Shown here in pieces: positions 60,860 to 64,000 of a DNA stretch of 64,000 nucleotides. Under the pieces are notes generated by a model, which was given only the letters and a program-made list of their open reading frames with translations, was not told where the DNA came from and did no database searches. Every line of letters starts with the position of its first letter. Position 1 is the stretch's first letter. Source of the DNA: Vigna angularis (lineage: Eukaryota > Streptophyta > Magnoliopsida > Fabales > Fabaceae); assembly GCF_016808095.1 (NCBI RefSeq), contig NC_068970.1, forward strand, positions 22,860,501 to 22,924,500, read 5' to 3'. The position numbers and the translations under genes are program-made.

Positions 60860-63225
60860 ATCATTTAATGTAATAAGTAATCAAACTTTATAGTAAAAAT
60901 ATCACGTTTATGAGAAAAGTTAGATCAATATTTCTTTACCAACCATACAATTTTAGACATTCTTTGAAATCGAATCTTTCTAAAATTAATAGTTTGAAAA
61001 ATAATATTATTTTATATAGCAAATTTACTTTTAATGGGAAGTATATACCTTTTAGTATATTCCCTTGAAAAACTTTTAAGATATCATTATTTAATGAATG
61101 TTAATTAATTTAAATAATCACAATAAATATAATTTGGTTAGTTCAAAAAATTATTAATAAATTCTCTAATAAATATAATTTGCTTAATGATGACCGTGAA
61201 AGTTGGATTTTAACAAGACCTAGTAGGTAAAATTCTTAAACGAAATAGTTATTTCCAGAATTCACTTTTCCTAAAAAATAATAATCACATCACTTTCGTT
61301 TTTGGGATGAGAACACTTTGAAACAAAAAATAATCACATTTATATAATTTATTGTCAAAAAAAGAAAGAATGAAAATTATAGAAACTTACACGAATTCTA
61401 TTGTCAACAAGAATTCTATTGATGAGAAGAAAAAAGTTACTAAAAAAGATTGAAAGGAGTAAACTTACATATTTATTAAAAACCGAAAGTACAAAGCTAT
61501 ACATAAATAGAATTCGACTTAATCTACGCTTCCATTTTTTTTTAACTTAAAAGAAGGAGAAAAAGACTTTAAAAGTAAAAAAAAAAACTTTATAATAGAA
61601 GATATAATTTAAATTTTAAGTTTATGAAAAATAAAATTAATATAAGAAAATAAATATCTTTTGGGTTGTATTAATGAATGTAACATATAATATGTCCAAC
61701 TATTTATGATAATTAATTTCTTTTACTGTTGAAAAATATTTGAAAGGAATTTTTAAAATATTGAGATATTTCATTTTTAATACAATATAAGAAATTAAAT
61801 TTTAATCTTAAAACAAAAAATTTTATATATGTTTAATCTTTAGTAATTATTTTATTAAAATAAAAATTATCGTTATAATATTCAATTATTCTTGAAAAAG
61901 AGTCTTTCATCTTTTATTTTTATTTTTTGTAAATTTAAAATAATTAATGTAAATAATTTTTTGTAAATAATTTTTTGTAAATAATTTTTTGTAAATAATT
62001 TTTATTCAATTATTTAATAGATGTATGTGACCATTATAAATTTTTTAATTATGCTAAACATAAAATATATTAATAAGAGTTTGTCATTAGAGTAAAATTA
62101 TTAATAGTAGAATATTAACTAATTGATTATGAAGATTAAGTTTTCATTCCAATATTTTAATTTTAAAATGTTCATTGAAAATGATATTTAAGGTTAAAAC
62201 CATTCAAATATTTTATTCACACCAAATTAAATAAAAATAACTTTCAATTTTAAATCAATCTTATCTATCAGTGCATTAATTGATTTTACACCATTTTTTA
62301 ATTCATAATTTTTCAATTCATTGTAATAAAATTGTAAATAATTTAGTTCATGGTTATAATATATTTTGATGTTTCTATCATAATGGTATACAATTTTATA
62401 TTTTTCTTCTATTTTTCATAATTTTTTTACAAATCATAACAACAACAATAATAAAAAAAAATTATTCTCAATTATACTGAATATTTTATAAAAATTATCT
62501 ACACTGAAATGATCTTTTATTACGTTATTTCTCCCTAAAAAATTAAAATTAATCTCAAAATTTTAATTAATTACATTAAATTACTTTACTTTATTATAAC
62601 TTTTTATTTAAAAAATCTTCCCTTTTTCCAAGAAAATTGTAAAAAGAAAAATAAAAAAATTATTATTATTATATAATTTGTTTGATTCTTCTTAAGTTGG
62701 ATGTGTTTTATTTGGATTTTAAATCGTTATTGTTGTGTGAGATTAACTTATTATAGTATCAACTAGTTTACCGTGTTTCTAGTGATTTTAGTAAGGAAAT
62801 TTCTTGTTGTAGCTTTGTTCTTACGGTTTTTAATAAATTTTGTTGTGTGAGATAAATTGTGATATATTTTCCATTTTGGTGTTTTAAATTAGTTTGGATA
62901 ACTTATTATTACTTCACTTATTAACTTATTTATAGTCGTTTATAAAAAAAATGATGATATTTTTTTAATTATGTTAATATTTGAAAATCACAATTATTTT
63001 TAATGAAAAAGGGAAAAAAATTAACTTTTTTATTCAATTCACTCGAGTTTAAGATAAAAAAATACAAAAACTTAAACCAAACAAATAATCTTTTAGTGGA
63101 TTAATAAATGGATTTGCTTAAATCCTACCAAATCCAACTCCTACTAAACATTGCCTAAAAAAATCGATTTAAACAATCTGAGTTAAATTCAGTTTTAAAG
63201 AGAATCGTATTATATTAATAATTTA
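60860..63225. other. AT-rich DNA without recognisable genes
   Basis: Extra sequence in duplication copy 2 with no open frame of note. A short tandem TTTTTTGTAAATAA is repeated about four times at 61935-62005. Beyond 63720 to the window end nothing is recognised either. Confidence 0.5.
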
Positions 63226-64000
63226 GACATAGCATTTTTTTAACAAAAAAAATGAAATAGAATAAAATGAACTATACACACATTTTGTAAAAAGGAATAT
63301 TTCCTTTTTTAACACAGAACATGATATAACAGAAAAGAAAGTGTTAGTGTAAGCAGATTTGGTAACATTAACTTTTTTTTAGCAGAAACTACCCAAATTT
63401 TAATGATTTTGTTAAATGGAGTAAAAATTAAATTTTATTTGAATATGTTATGATAATAGTATATATTTCAATAAGAAAGAAAGATTGTATAGTAATTATG
63501 TTTAAGGACACATTCGGTATAAGAAAGAAATTTTAGTCTTGGAAATATAGAAGTTTTTTATTTACAAATACTATTTTAATATAAAATTGAACTTCTTAAA
63601 ATTAAATTAAAGGGAATTGTTTATATAATATTTTAAGAAAATAGAATATTTCTACTATCTTGATTTATTAACATCTACAGAAGAATATATATTGTAGTCA
63701 TTTTTCCTAAACTAAAATATTTCAAAATATATCATTGCCAAAATCTTTCTAAGCAACAAGATTGATCAATTAAACCATATCATGTATATTTACATACTTC
63801 ACTTCAATATGACTCCAAAAATAGTCCTCAACCTACTGATTAGCATCCTCAACACATATAACTTTGTTTACTCACACTATATACACGATCATTATATACA
63901 AATAAAAAAGATAAAATAGTTATAACTTTAAACATATTTACATAAAATGTCTGCATAGTAAAATATCACAGTTAGCAAATTATCATCCTAAAACCCCAGG

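Larger units (their letters stand above)
57040..63720 (+). repeat. segmental duplication, copy 2
   Basis: Direct duplicate of 48260-52330, enlarged by MULE C (57515-58715), a CACTA-like MITE (60352-60710) and about 2.3 kb of extra AT-rich DNA between about 60870 and 63225. Similarity resumes at ATAGAATAAAAT-GAACTATACACACATTTT (63255). Confidence 0.85.

Overview
This is a window of plant nuclear DNA, most likely from a phaseoloid legume (Vigna/Phaseolus type). The basis is a plant-type IRE1 gene, plant LTR retrotransposons with tRNA-Met primer sites, and a legume-style short LTR that begins TGTTGGAAGTCCCACATCG. The species call is inference. No bacterial, CRISPR or organellar features are seen.

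Layout. (1) 1-5.4 kb: retrotransposon wreckage, namely a copia 3' end inserted in a gypsy remnant, a non-autonomous LTR element, and a decayed copia pol. (2) 5.5-46.0 kb, minus strand: one host gene, IRE1, the ER stress sensor kinase/RNase. Six exons can be placed with in-phase GT-AG junctions. Exons 1-4 lie at 45981-42653 and exons 5-6 at 6371-5489. They are separated by a single intron of about 36.3 kb that is packed with nested retroelements. The last exon was not found. (3) 6.4-41.6 kb, the contents of that intron: a ~2.6 kb non-autonomous LTR element (TSD AGATT) holding a gypsy element (TSD AAGAT) that itself holds further insertions and a 2 kb inversion; a short TRIM; a copia element (TSD ATGGA); a full-length gypsy (TSD ATTTT/ATCTT); a copia 5' end; a foldback element; and a third gypsy (TSD ACTAC/ACTCC) split by a TRIM cluster and a copia whose 3' half is duplicated as a large palindrome. 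(4) 46.0-64 kb: AT-rich DNA with a direct segmental duplication (about 48.3-52.3 and 57.0-63.7 kb). Each copy carries a small secreted six-cysteine (defensin-like) peptide gene. Three Mutator-like foldback elements with 9-bp TSDs lie here, one of them a Pack-MULE carrying a receptor-kinase fragment. There is also a 3.1 kb solo LTR (TSD ATTGT), a hAT-like MITE and a CACTA-like MITE.

Only the IRE1 gene and the two small peptide genes look like functional host genes. All transposon reading frames are broken by stops, frameshifts, inversions or deletions. Nested order, TSDs and empty sites in the paralogous segment give a readable relative history of the insertions.
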